NCBI GenBank assembly: GCA_018873245.2
Contig: JAEMBT020000005.1
Span: 14,150,001-14,214,000, forward strand
DNA from: Archegozetes longisetosus
Lineage: Eukaryota > Arthropoda > Arachnida > Sarcoptiformes > Trhypochthoniidae
DNA length: 64,000 bases
Reading direction: 5' to 3'
In this document: one piece after another, positions 35,418-47,818 of the stretch
Layout: every line of letters begins with the position of its first letter
How positions within the stretch are numbered: position 1 is the first letter of the stretch
Program-made: the position numbers and the translations under genes
The notes under the pieces: generated by a model
What the model saw: the letters and a program-made list of their open reading frames with translations, nothing else
What the model was told of the DNA's origin: nothing
The model's database searches: none

Positions 35418-37995
35418 ATGTATAATACAAGTAAACACATATTTCTTCTAATAGTTTTTGTCGTAATAATAAGTTTCGTCTTAGCGGATGGTATTATTTT
35501 TCACAAATTTATTTTTTTATTATCAAGTAATATTGTATCATTCTTTAACTTAAATCAAAGATTCATCTACTACAGAATGTAAGGATTGGCAAAAATTTTG
35601 TGATGCGGCCAATGACAAAAATAATCCCAGATATAAATGTATCGAAGATTTTGTATTCTACTTTGAATCAGAAAGTCATCCGTGGGATAAAGCGAGACAA
35701 TTGTGTTCACAAAAGTTTTATGGGTCATATTTAGCTGATTTGATGGAACTGTCGGATGACAGAAAGGATGCAGTAAAAGATATGATGTCAAATCAGGATC
35801 TTGTTCCAGGAGTAAAAATTGGTAAAAAATGTTTTATTATAATCAATATTGCATTGCGTTACTGTTTCACATTAGATAAATCTCATACGAGACAAAAATT
35901 GAGCTCAAGACTAAGTTTCAAACTCGAAACTCACTCATCAAAATTGATTTAATGATTAACAGAACTTATTTGTTGTTTTGTTAAACTATTTTATGTTTTA
36001 ATTGGTATTCAATTTTTGATTATTAAACACATTCTATTTTTTACTATTAATGAGTGAAAAGTTGATTATAGAGTTCAAATTGAAACTAATTTTGTCACTC
36101 GATTCAAGTTTTAAGAATTTTGTTGAATTAAATGTTTGTTAGAAATGACCACAAATGGTATCTGTTGCATAAGGAAAAAGGACACTTCCACAACAGAAAA
36201 TAAGTGTCAGTGGCTTTCAAATGGACAAGAAATAAAAGGTTTTAGTTTAGAGCCACAAGATCATAAATGTCAAATACTTGTCGTTACGTTTGACGGACAG
36301 AAATTTGGATCTGAAAAGTATTTATCAATTAACGAATATATACATTGAATTAACTGAAATTTATTAATATTTTCAGACTTATCGATAAAACAGACGATCC
36401 AAAATATCCATATCTGTGTACTTATAAGCGACCACCAGGTTGTCGGTGAGATATATTTTAACTTGGTTGAAACGTAAAAAACTCTATCAAAGTATTAAAC
36501 ACTGAATATTTCGAATTAAGATCAGCCACAACTTCCACAATGACAACTCCGCCAACAAGTATTACATTATCAACCACTAAGACAACAACAGATAAAACCG
36601 TGAATAAAAACTCTACTGAATGTAAGCGATGGAAAGATTGGTGTGAAACTGCCAACATGAAGTCAGATATGAACAACAAATGTATTGGAGATTCTGTTTT
36701 TCACTTCGAATCCTCAGCTCGTTCTTTGTATAAAGCGAAACAGTTGTGCAATCAGTTGTTCAATGGCTCACATTTAGCTGACTTACTAGAATTTTCAGAA
36801 AGTAAAAGATCTAATGTTGATTCAATGATGTCTAATATACTCGAAAAAGTGGTTAATAACACAATAGGTAAATAAATCAAATTAAGTAATTGGTCTATTT
36901 GCCAAAACTAACATGATTTCAATAAGGGCCCTAACTTTTTCTATAATCATATGAGCTTTTCATACCTATGATATATGCAAAGCAAACCTGTAGTACCTTT
37001 AATGGCTAAGCATCAGCTCTTCGGTCAGTTCGCTCAAACACATACAAGACGTATTTGGTAATTAATTAACGGTACATACAGCTGTGTGAATATTTCTGAT
37101 AAATACTTTATTCGAATAATAACTCTTTTGTAAAGCAAGAAATAAAGTGTTTGTTAATTACAACTAAGTGATAGCCATTTAAGCCTCATAATACACAACT
37201 AATACTTAAGACCTGTCTGTACTGACGCTCAGCTGATCTTGGACTAAACTTAATTATCATGTGCTCAAGCCTTATATGGATGACTGGATAGAAAAAATTT
37301 CTGAACGCATTGAAGCGAGCAAAATACACTTAAAGTTTAAATTCGCATAGATTATTATTGGAATCGAGACTTTTGTAAGTCCATCACCTTCGAATTGGAT
37401 ACATAAACATATTATCAATTCGATTACATACGTAAAGTATGAGTTAAACTAAATGATTAAAATAAAATTCGAAAAAGAGGTTAACTCGGAATACATTTTT
37501 GCTCCATCCAGTCATTCATATAATATTAAGTGAAGATAAACCCCAATTTTTCGCATATCAATATTCTCTAGAAAACCATTGATACATCAAATTAATTCAA
37601 ATGTTAGATTTGGGATTAGTATCTGACGTATTCATATATTAAGAAGGTCGAATACTTAGATAACTTAATGATTACTGATTTTTATCTTAAGAAATGTTCA
37701 CAAACAGAGTGTGCTGTCTCAACAAAACAGAAGGAAGTGAAGCGACTCAACAAATATGTGAATCTATTTCGAATTCAGATTTCTCCGATCAAATCTCTGA
37801 TCATGGCTGTAAAGCATTATTGGTTACATTCAAATTGATTGATGGAGATGTTTATGCGCATCAAAAGTAATTGACCTTAACTTAAGTTTGTATTGATTCA
37901 CTAAGAATTTCAACTATTTATTACAGATATATTGACACAATCACAGTTCCGTCTTTTTCATATCTTTGCACTTATACTGCTCCTGAAGGTTGTTT
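35418..37995 (+). CDS. Secreted or receptor-linked protein with two C-type-lectin-like modules
   Basis: Seven in-phase exons: 35418-35490, 35561-35821, 36143-36317, 36377-36445, 36521-36867, 37692-37866 and 37927-37995. Exon 1 encodes a signal peptide (MYNTSKHIFLLIVFVVIISF). Each CTLD is built from three exons; the second and third are 175 and 69 nt in both modules, so the gene grew by exon-set duplication. The module starts TECKDWQ..C, has W-x-KARQLC, G-S-Y/H-L-A-D-L and ends YPYLCTYKRPPGC or FSYLCTYTAPEGC, like the C-terminal strand of lectin folds. The EPN/WND calcium-sugar motifs are not seen, so sugar binding is doubtful. A Thr-rich linker separates the modules. The last donor (GTGAGT at 37996) is in the phase needed to join the receptor exon at 44502; read through, it meets a TGA at once. 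It is thus either a 5' alternative of the downstream GPCR or a separate secreted protein. Confidence 0.7.
35554..36463 (+). repeat. CTLD exon cassette, copy A
   Basis: About 910 bp covering three CTLD exons and their introns recurs at 43545-44454, offset by exactly 7,991 bp with no indels and about nine substitutions. Homology begins at the acceptor of the first CTLD exon and stops a dozen bases after the donor of the third. Confidence 0.95.
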
Positions 37996-40381
37996 GTGAG
38001 TGAGCTTTCAGATAAAAACAGTCTCTACTTTTAATATTATCATAATTTTATAACATTGATAGCAAATAAAAGCATTTATTAAATGTTGAAGACCTTTTTC
38101 GAACAAACTAAAAGTAAGTGAAGTACAAATCTATAACATCTGAAGGTATTTTAGAACTAATTGAGAAAAAGACAGCTCAATTCATGTTTGAGTATTAGAG
38201 ACGAATCATTTGCATACTTATTAAAGTTTAGTTATATTTAAAAATTGTCGATAATGTGTATTTGTTGATATTTAAAAAATTGTATTTATAGCTTTGAGAC
38301 AAAAGATGAGCTTGAAATCTATAGCAAGTAGAATATAAATTGCTGAATTATCAGCTACTTCATTTTCTATCTTTGTTCGCACAAGTTGCGCTAAGCTTGA
38401 TATGTTTATACGTTTTTCGAAAATTTGTCGTAATACAATGTAATTCCTTTATTTGAACAAGTTTTATCTTGTCTGTCACCTCAAACGTTGATTATGGCAG
38501 CATATTATCAAACAAGCACTTCAATAATTGATTTAATCATGCACAACAAGATCCGAAAAAACATGTGTCCAGTTTTGAATAAGGTTACTATTGCATTTTA
38601 AGTATCTCGTTAACTGGGTTTAAGTGTTCTAAAATTAGAGATCAAATTTGAACAAATCAACGAAAACATTTATCCAGATTAACTATTCAACAATTTCACT
38701 TAAGTTCTAATACTCTGGTGCCTATCGAAAGACATTTATGTGTTGATTGATAGAAAATTATCTTTTCTCTTTAATACAAAATGTAATACATAAATATTTC
38801 CTTAAAGTGATCATAAAATTGCTTATATTTTACAATTAATTGCTACTGAAGAATAGATATGAGAAAAAATCAAATCTGAACATTTAAAGTTCTCATAGTT
38901 TCATAACTAAAGTATAAACTTAAACCAAATTTGTTTTTATCATGTCGAATGTGGTATCTCATTTGAATATATTGTTCATAAAAGTAGATCAATGCGTTAG
39001 TCTCTGAGTAGCCTCTGTTACTCTACTAAAATCCATAAAGGGCTTAACTAATACAAAACTTTCCTTATGATTAATAATGAAATGACCAGTTGTATAGTCT
39101 TTGATTGATTAGTAATGCTTATTGTTAAATACTTTTTAAACTAATTACTCATTCGTAAATCATACTTATCAACAAATCAGATTCATTCACTTGTTAAAAC
39201 TCTAACGAAAAATATTTATTATATTTCGAATAAGCTTTATTTTTATAGCAAACAAAATCAAAAGTTCTTAATACACAAACATTTTATAATTTACTTTATA
39301 AAAATATTTTTATACAATTTTCAATATGATTCATATTTTCAGATTTTTTCCCTTTAAGTTTTATTTTCATTTTTGCACATCAAATAATTTGATTTGTTTT
39401 GAAAATAAAATTTTCTACTTCATTTTACGAAAATAAATATTTTATGAAAACGAGTTATTATTGTTAAAAGGTTAAAGATAAGCAGCATTAGAAAAATTTG
39501 GTTATAATGACTAAATTTTAGACCTAAAGGTTTCAACTTTTTCTTAAACTTTTCTATAAGTCCTTTAAGTTTTCTAAGCTTTGAAGAGAGGCTACTCAGA
39601 GACTAACGCATTGAGATTCTTTATATATTCTCTCGAATAAATTGCACATAAACTGAAACATAATAGAATTGTTCTCTACATTATAGGTCTAGTAATTGAA
39701 TTAAACAGATCTTCATTATACCTGAAGCCCGACTTAACTACTTTAAGTTGCATTACTTAAACAAATAAAGATTTCTGATTCTATTGATTATAATACAGAG
39801 CGTCAAACTATGGTCCACGACCACAATTGGCACATATTTCATAGTGAACGTTCCTCTATGATTTTCTTTTACTTAAAATCCAGTCTTACGCTAAATATGT
39901 TTTTGAAAAAATAAGTTAAAAGATTTAGAATATCTAAAGGTAAGTAATTGGGTTCAGAACGATATTTTTGCTATGCTTATGATCGTATGTGATCGATTGA
40001 TTGGAGCATTACAATGTTTTTTCAACGAAACAAGTTCAATATGTAATTCGATCGAAGGTAACGAAAAGTTAGTAATCGCTGCTATAGTGAGCAAATTATT
40101 CGAAAGATAAGATAAAATGGATTAAATTTTTCTGACTCTGTTTGTAACAATTTTCTCAACATTGAACTAAAAGATATTATATGCCTTAGAAACTATTTGC
40201 CTCTAACAATCAATTCAAAAGAATGCATTTCTAAAGCTCAATTGTTCAGTCAAACTTTTATGAGACAAATGGGGCAAAATATTTTTCAAAACTTATTTCA
40301 AAATTTATTTTAATAAGTTTAAGATTATTTTTATAGGTTTTTTATCTGTTTGTTTCGTATTATTGAACATCTTTTACGAAT
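37996..40381. other. Intron or intergenic sequence between the CTLD exons and the second signal-peptide exon
   Basis: No further CTLD exon was recognised here. It contains a foldback element at 38989-39614. Whether it is transcribed depends on whether the two CTLD starts share the receptor body. Confidence 0.4.
38989..39614. repeat. Foldback/MITE-like element with 28-bp inverted ends
   Basis: TCAATGCGTTAGTCTCTGAG followed by TAGCCTCT (38989-39016) is repeated exactly in inverse orientation at 39587-39614. The 570 bp between are AT-rich with no coding frame. No convincing target duplication was found, so the type is undetermined. Confidence 0.7.
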
Positions 40382-43300
40382 ATGTTTGTGCTAACTCTCG
40401 TCAAAATTTATTCATTTATCGTTGTATTGGTTCTTATATTTCTCGACCGATCACTGATTGATGCCAGCGGTATGTTATTTAAGTTAATTATTTAATTAAG
40501 AATCATGATTAACTTTTTAAAAGAACTTAACTTGAAAGTGACTACAATAACTTCTTACAATAAGTTTCGAAGATTGAAATTGAAGTTTTTTATGTATAGG
40601 GTTACAAATTTTAAGACTTCAAAATAGAATTAAAATTTTGATTCAGTCAGAATTCTAGATAATTGATTTTAGCTGAAATACTTGATTTATTTTGCGATAA
40701 GCTTTGATTAAAACTGTTATCATTGCGTGATTATTAGTGAGGATGGAGTTAAATAATAATTTTCATAAGTCTTATGAGTAGAGATTTATATGATGTATGA
40801 AAAGAAAGTTTTATGAGCCACAAATCAAGTTGAAAAGTGAAACGTTCTGATAAGGGTGAAAAGTTAAAACGTTTTAATGAGTTGAAATTCAGATCATTTC
40901 AACCTGTTCGAAATGATTAATCTATTTACGTAAAAAATTGAATCAAAAATTTGCTTTCCTTTGGTTTGATTGATTGTCTTATTAGCACTGAGTGATTGTT
41001 ACTCTTAAGAATTGATAGACATAGTTTGAACAAAATAGTGCTAGCTGAATGTGCTCTATAGCTAGTATAAGAACAGATTTGCTTTAAGTTCTAATTAGTT
41101 TATTTATAAATTTAATTATCAGTCAACATGGAAAACATACTTGCCATCTTCATTGTAAGCCGAGTATTACAGATTGAGTAAAAATTTTGTCATTTCATTG
41201 TAACTAATGTATTTGACGGAATCATCTAATCTGTTTACTCAAGTTATGGCTTCACAGATACAAGTTTCATCATAGAGAAAATATGTACTCAAAATATTCA
41301 TTATTGATAAGTTTCTTATTCATATACGATAAGATGGCGTATTATCGGTTTTTAGCTTAGACTAAACTTTTTGACGTCTTGTGTGACTTTTGTTGTGCAA
41401 TTTGTCTAATTCTTGTAGAAACTCTCAGCTAGTAAGATAATTACGAAGAGCAGAGTATTCTGTTGTTGTTTGCAAACAAGAAACGGAAAATTTCAGAACC
41501 TTTAAGAATTCTTAAAGGATTCTTGTAAATCCTTATAATAACCGTAATTTAGCTAAAATGTAGACCTGATGCCGATTAATAGAATAAAAAATTGATGCTG
41601 CCAAATTATTTAGAGCTACAAATCTGACCGTCAGGGCTGTGAATTAGATGTAAATATATTTTTTCATGAATCATAAAATAATATGCAAATCAGAATGTCT
41701 ATCTGAATCATAGAGTAAGCTTTTAAATGATCTGGCTTTCAATTGACATATAATTAGATATTTTGACTAAAGTCGAAAATAATTCAAAACATTTGCCTGA
41801 TTTCAGTAATACTATAGGTACTTTCTCCAATTTGATCTTCATTCACATCATTTTGTAATTCTATCATTATTAATAAAGTTTTCACGCTTAAAAAATATCT
41901 TGATTATACGATACACTTTTAGCACATTTAACCGCGATTTTGATTAATGACCAGTTATTTGGATTTTAATATTTCGAATTTAAGATTTTGAAACTGCTTA
42001 TCAACTTTCTTTCATGAAAACTATCTGAAGATCAGAATACAAAATGCTTATGAATACATAAAATTAATGTTTGGAATCTCCAATTGATTCGTTAGCAACT
42101 GAGATCATGACAAGCTCATATAAAGAACCTCATGCAATTTCAGTGTGCAATTAATTTACATATTTTGCAGTTTTACGAACACATTTCACAAAAGTAAATA
42201 TACATTTCACATCCCTACCCATCATAAAGAATGACAACTATTTTATTGTTTAAGTATCATATTGTACAGAAGATAAGTTGCATTTAACCTTCAAATACTC
42301 TTTAAAACGCAATATAATGCTAGTATTAAGTTTGGAAAACATATATTAAGTTATCGAACAGATTAAGCGTTGTTAACATAGTCATATCTTTAAGACTAGA
42401 ATCTATTGACGCGCTAAACACACATAGATAAATGGATTTTATGAAAGTTGGCATCGGTTAGAAGCTAACAAAGTTCTTATTAACTAGTGTTGTACATATA
42501 CTTTATAACTGAATTCAAAATTCAGTTTCTACATTTAGAACCATACTTCTCACTGCTCCTAATATTTCAGTAATATTCATGAGTTCGAGAACTTTTTTTC
42601 AAAATCAATATTTAATTTTAGTTCTTTAAATAATTTCAATAATACAATTGAATTCGAGATTCAGAAATTATAAATACTTATAGAGGTTGGCACAACAATA
42701 ATAATAACAAACGAAAATAAAATTAATAACAATGATGATTATTTTAACTTTAGACTTGTTGTTATTCAATCCATATTTAAATTAATGTAAGTTTTTTGTT
42801 TAAGCTCCAGATTTTTACTCTAAATTAATTGAAAGAAGTTTTAAAAGCATCCATCGCTCCGATATCTAAAATATTTAAACGAATACGACTAAAAGATTGA
42901 TTGATGCTCAAAGTGTCTAATTAATTATCGATAATTGTTTTGAAGAAATAATTGAATGTAGGCTTTTAGTCCAATAGAAGTAGTGGAGCTTCATAACTGT
43001 TATATTCTATTCATTTAAATTGTTGAAAGGGGTAAAAAAGTTATTTTAAAATTTGACGTCAAGATGAGACGTCACAATTTTATTACGCCTCACGGTCCCT
43101 ATATAACATTTATATATATAGAGGATAAAGCAAACATGTTATTAGTGCTAAAAACAAAACAATTTCTTGGATTTAACACTAACTTTTTATAATCCTCTCA
43201 ATTGGGTCTAATTGATAAAGACGTTTATATTTATCATAAATTTTCTAAAAAAAATACTAAAATAATTTCCCAAACACATTCTGGTGAAACATTAAAAGCA

Positions 43301-46300
43301 TAAAATTTTTACAGATTTGTTCAATTAGTGTGAAGTTGATCACGACTTGCTTTTTGCACACATTGAGCTTATGAGAGTTATCTTTATAAATGATGTTATT
43401 ATTAATTGTCATAATCACTCTCATAGCTCGACAAATATTGCATCTATACTTGAACTTCAATTTTTGATCATAACTTTTAATGGCTGAAAATGTTACTCTT
43501 TATTATAATTTTATTATATAAAATTACGAACTCGCTTTCTTCGAACCAAAGGTTCATCTACTACAGAATGTAAGGATTGGCAAAGATTTTGTGATGCGGC
43601 CAATGACAAAAGTAATCCCAGATATAAATGTATGGGAGATTCTGTATTCTACTTTGAACCAGAAAGTCATCCGTGGGATAAAGCGAGACAATTGTGTTCA
43701 CAAAAGTTTTATGGGTCATATTTAGCTGATTTGATGGAACTGTCGGATGACAGAAAGGATGCAGTAAAAGATATGATGTCAAATCAGGATCTTGTTCCAG
43801 GAGTAAAAATTGGTAAAAAATGTTTTATTATAATCAATATTGCATTGCGTTACTGTTTCACATTAGATAAATCTTATACGAGACAAAAATTGAGCTCAAG
43901 ACTAAGTTTCAAACTCGAAACTCACTCATCAAAATTGATTTAATGATTAACAGAACTTATTTGTTGTTTTGTTAAACTATTTTATGTTTTAATTGGTATT
44001 CAATTTTTGATTATTAAACACATTCTATTTTTTACTATTAATGAGTGAAAAGTTGATTATAGAGTTCAAATTGAAACTAATTTTGTCACTCGATTCAAGT
44101 TTTAAGAATTTTGTTGAATTAAATGTTTGTTAGAAATGACCACAAATGGTATCTGTTGCATAAGGAAAAAGGACACTTCCACAACAGAAAATAAGTGTCA
44201 GTGGCTTTCAAATGGACAAGAAATAAAAGGTTTTAGTTTAGAGCCACAAGATCATAAATGTCAAATACTTGTCGTTACGTTTGACGGACAGAAATTTGGA
44301 TCTGAAAAGTATTTATCAATTAACGAATATATACATTGAATTAACTGAAATTTATTAATATTTTCAGACTTATCGATAAAACAGATGATCCAAAATATCC
44401 ATATCTGTGTACTTATAAGCGACCACCAGGTTGTCGGTGAGATATATTTTTACTTTACTCAGAAGATTACTAGAAATAATAGATTAAAATTCTTTACCTA
44501 GATCGCCAACCACTACAACGATTTCTACTACAGATTCAACTTCAATAACAGTGACGGAACGTCCGAATTCTCAAACTGATAATATAAATAAAGCATCTGA
44601 ACCAACAACTAAGCCCGCAAGTCCATCTCCAACTACTGCAATAGGTGCTTCTTATTGTAACGCAGATGGAAAATATAATTCATGGTTTGGAATAGCAGAG
44701 TGGAAACCCGTTCCACCGTTAGAAACTTCGATAAGCGAGTGTCCTTATGGTTATATAGGAAATGCTCAATGGAAATGTATGAATAATAGTGAGTTTGATC
44801 CACACGGACCTATAATTAGTTGTACGAACAAAAACATGAATGAGTTGAATGGCCTCGTCTCTAATTTGCAAAGTGATCAACACTTTATTAAATATTGCAA
44901 TGATTTAACTAAACTCTTAAAAGAGGAGAACTTAACATTTTATGGAGAATTAATTACTACGGTCAATATAATCGACAAATTACAACATTATATAAATTCG
45001 AATGATAAAGATAAGGATTATTCAATTGCTAGAAATTTTACATCCGATATAGTTGAAAGCTGTAGTATTTTATTGGATAAAACTGATGCTTGGAATAACA
45101 CCAGATCAGATCATAAAATAAAATTAGCTTCACAAATACTTCAATACATTCAATATTCAGCATTTACTTTGGGGTGCGCTAAGAATAGTACCACACCTGA
45201 GCGCATAAGTAAAGATAATATAGTCATCGGCGCTTTTACAATGGATCACGAGAATCCTATTCACTTCGAGGTTGAGGACTCATCCATTTTAGTGCCTGCA
45301 GGTATTAATAGCACGGAGAGAAACGTTTCTAGTAGTTGTAAAGGCGAAGCAGCTATTGGAGCTGTTTATGATAAACTGAGTACATATTTATCGGCTCATT
45401 TGAATAATACTGATTATGAAATCAATTCAAATATTGTGGCTTTTAGTTATACTAATAAAACAGAAACTGTTCAACTTCCGAACGGACTTAAAGTTAAAGT
45501 CGTGTAAGTCATTCAATGTTAACTAATTTTTATCTTTAATCAGTTTCAGATCGAATGATAATTTTTAAAGCTATGTTCCTAATGATTGCTTAGTTACATT
45601 GAACTGAACGCTCTCTTCATAAGCTTAGATGTAATAGCAATTAGAAATTTCTTAGGAACAGTTAACTATAAAATGATTAATAATGAAATTTGTATAATTG
45701 ATTAGTAATGCTTAGTTCATTAAATAGAGATCTATATTTAAATTTCTTCTAATTCAATAATTTATGCATTAGATAAACATTGGGATATTAACTCGAGAAT
45801 CGCATCTAACTAAAGGTTTCAACTAAACCTCGAAGCTCTACTCAGATAAACTTAGGAAGAGTAAATAAAATGTGATTAAAAGTTAGTTCGTTAAATAGAG
45901 ATCATTTTAAACTTCTAATCAATAATATGCTTAGTAAACATTGGGATATTAACTTTAACAGAATCGATCGCAAAAATTGACTAACTCTACCTCGAGGATA
46001 TCGAATATAATGTTCGTTTAAAATTTGGAGATAGAATAGAATGCGTTTATTGGAAGTTCAGTCAAAATGATTGGGCTCGGGATGGATGTAATTTCGAGCC
46101 AATTAACTCGACCCGCAAAATATCGATCTGTGAATGCGACCATTTGACCAATTTTGCAGCTCTGATGGATGTGAGCGGGCGAGAAAAGGATTCGATGGTT
46201 AAGAGTGTGTTAACTATTGTCTGCTCCATCATATCGAGCGTTAGCTTGCTGTTGACTATTGGGTTTCTAACACTCGTTCGAGCATTACGTAATCGCAGAA

Positions 46301-47818
46301 GTACTATAACTTGTAATTTATGTGTTTGTCTATTGGTCGTTAATATTTTGGTAGCATTCGGTATGGATAAGACTGATTATAATGTGAGTTTTTCAACTTA
46401 CATAAGTTTATAAATGTTAGTAAGTTTCGGGAGCTGAACAAAAACAACTCTCTGATGAGAAGTTCATGAAATTGTATTAACTTTAATAATAAAGAATAGA
46501 AACCAAACCGAATAATTATTCAGCCTTTAAGATTGCGTCCAAGATCTCATGAAAGTCAAGAGATACAATTGTAATCCTCTTTAAAAAGAATTCATTAAAT
46601 AATTTGTTCGTTCTATAGGCGATATGTCAAACAATTTCAGCCCTAATACTTTATTCACTGTTGGCTTCATTTTCATGGATGCTTATGGAAGGATACCATT
46701 TGTACCAAATGATTGTATTAGTATTTAGTAATATCGGACATTTGCGTCTCGTTTGGCTATACGCCATAGGTTATGGGGCACCTCTTGTTGTCTTCGTTAG
46801 CGCGCTATTGGGTATAGGATTTGATGGCGGACTAAAAGGAGACTATTTGTATGTAATTCAGCCTAGGCGAAAAATAAAATCTATAAAAAGTTTGATATAC
46901 TGAAACAAAAACTTCAAATCAAATTATTTTTTTCAGTTGTTGGATATCATCTTCAAAGCATCCCTATCGAGTTTGGGCACTGGCGGGTCCTGCCACTTTT
47001 GTTATACTTGCCAATTGTCTGATTATGTTCTTGGCACTTAAGGCCGCATTTTCAGCCAAAGTCAAGAAAACCGAACCCAACAATACTTCTGAGAACAGTA
47101 TTTCACAGATTTCTTCATCGCCTATGAGCACACTTGTGAACAAACTGTCGACTAATTTGTCGTGGATGAAGGGATACATATCACTAATCGTATTAATGGG
47201 CATCACTTGGATTTCTTATGTATTCTACATACACGAATACGGCCATTGGTTTTCTTATGTCTTTATTGTTCTGAATGGACTGCAGGTAAATAACATAGAA
47301 ATTGAATATGGTTCAACCTCTTTATAGTGAACCGATTGGGATCGATACATATGTTTTTTGTATAGCATTACTAATGAATTTTTTGCTTAATCAATGTTTG
47401 AGTGACTTTTAAACAAAGTGATTTGATAGAGTGATTTCCTCGAACAACTATTTGGAAAATTTACTTTTGAACAAAAAAGTTTGATTTCAGATAATATATT
47501 TGCTAGGGTTTTTTCATATTCACACTTCAAATACTACTTAACGAGAAGGCGAGACAAGTGGTGCTCAAACATTACCACAAAAGACACCCTTCGCGATACT
47601 TCTCATCTTTTTATAACACTAAGACAACTTCAAGTAACATGTTCCCAAGCATGAGATCAAAATCAATGAGTGGTGGAAACTCTTGCAATGAGAGCTCAAA
47701 TTCATCAAGTGGTTTCAACAAAACTAAAGTTGCGAACGGTTCACAACACGGTAGCCATAGAAGCCAATCGATTTCTATACCGAGAGTTAGAAACGCTTCC
47801 GATAATATTCTTACTTGA
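40382..47818 (+). CDS. Adhesion GPCR: CTLD - HormR - GAIN/GPS - 7TM (latrophilin-type core)
   Basis: Nine exons: 40382-40469, 43552-43812, 44134-44308, 44368-44436, 44502-45501, 45997-46383, 46619-46848, 46937-47285 and 47507-47818. The sum is 2,871 nt, 956 residues. Order: signal peptide (MFVLTLVKIYSFIVVLVLIF); one CTLD; a Thr-rich stalk; a HormR domain (CNADGKY..W, CPYGYIGNAQWKC); GAIN; a GPS with CVYWKFSQNDWARDGC and CECDHLTNFAAL (cleavage expected between L and T, exposing a TNFAALM tethered agonist); seven helices (e.g. WMLMEGYHLYQM; GITWISYVFY; GLQ-GFFIF); and a Ser-rich cytosolic tail. The core is closest to latrophilins (ADGRL/Cirl), which sense ligands or force at the cell surface. 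Latrophilins normally carry a SUEL/RBL lectin domain here; this one has a CTLD. The 45501 donor (GTGTAAGT) was preferred to the overlapping 45503 one because it keeps phase with the strand DIEYNVRLKFGD. Confidence 0.82.
40470..43551 (+). other. Long first intron of the adhesion GPCR
   Basis: About 3.1 kb, much longer than the other introns. AT-rich; no hidden CTLD exon or transposon with clear ends was recognised. Confidence 0.5.
43545..44454 (+). repeat. CTLD exon cassette, copy B
   Basis: Near-identical partner of 35554-36463. Seven of the roughly nine substitutions fall within the first 110 bp of the first exon and every one changes an amino acid (D/G, K/R, N/S, I/M, E/G, F/S, S/P). The remaining ~790 bp, introns included, differ at about two sites. 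Confidence 0.95.
45502..45996 (+). other. GPCR intron with a degenerate internal duplication
   Basis: Within the intron, bases about 45660-45815 and 45860-45965 resemble each other (shared strings such as TTAAATAGAGATC and ACATTGGGATATTAAC), suggesting an old tandem duplication. No coding sequence was recognised. Confidence 0.45.

Noticed and set aside
44502..45503. Donor at 45504 (GTAAGT) for the GPCR stalk exon
   Set aside because: It leaves a phase that does not fit the next exon unless the strand before the GPS is dropped; the overlapping donor GTGTAAGT at 45502 keeps phase and length.
46964..47206. Minus-strand 80-codon ORF
   Set aside because: Shadow of the GPCR transmembrane exon on the other strand.
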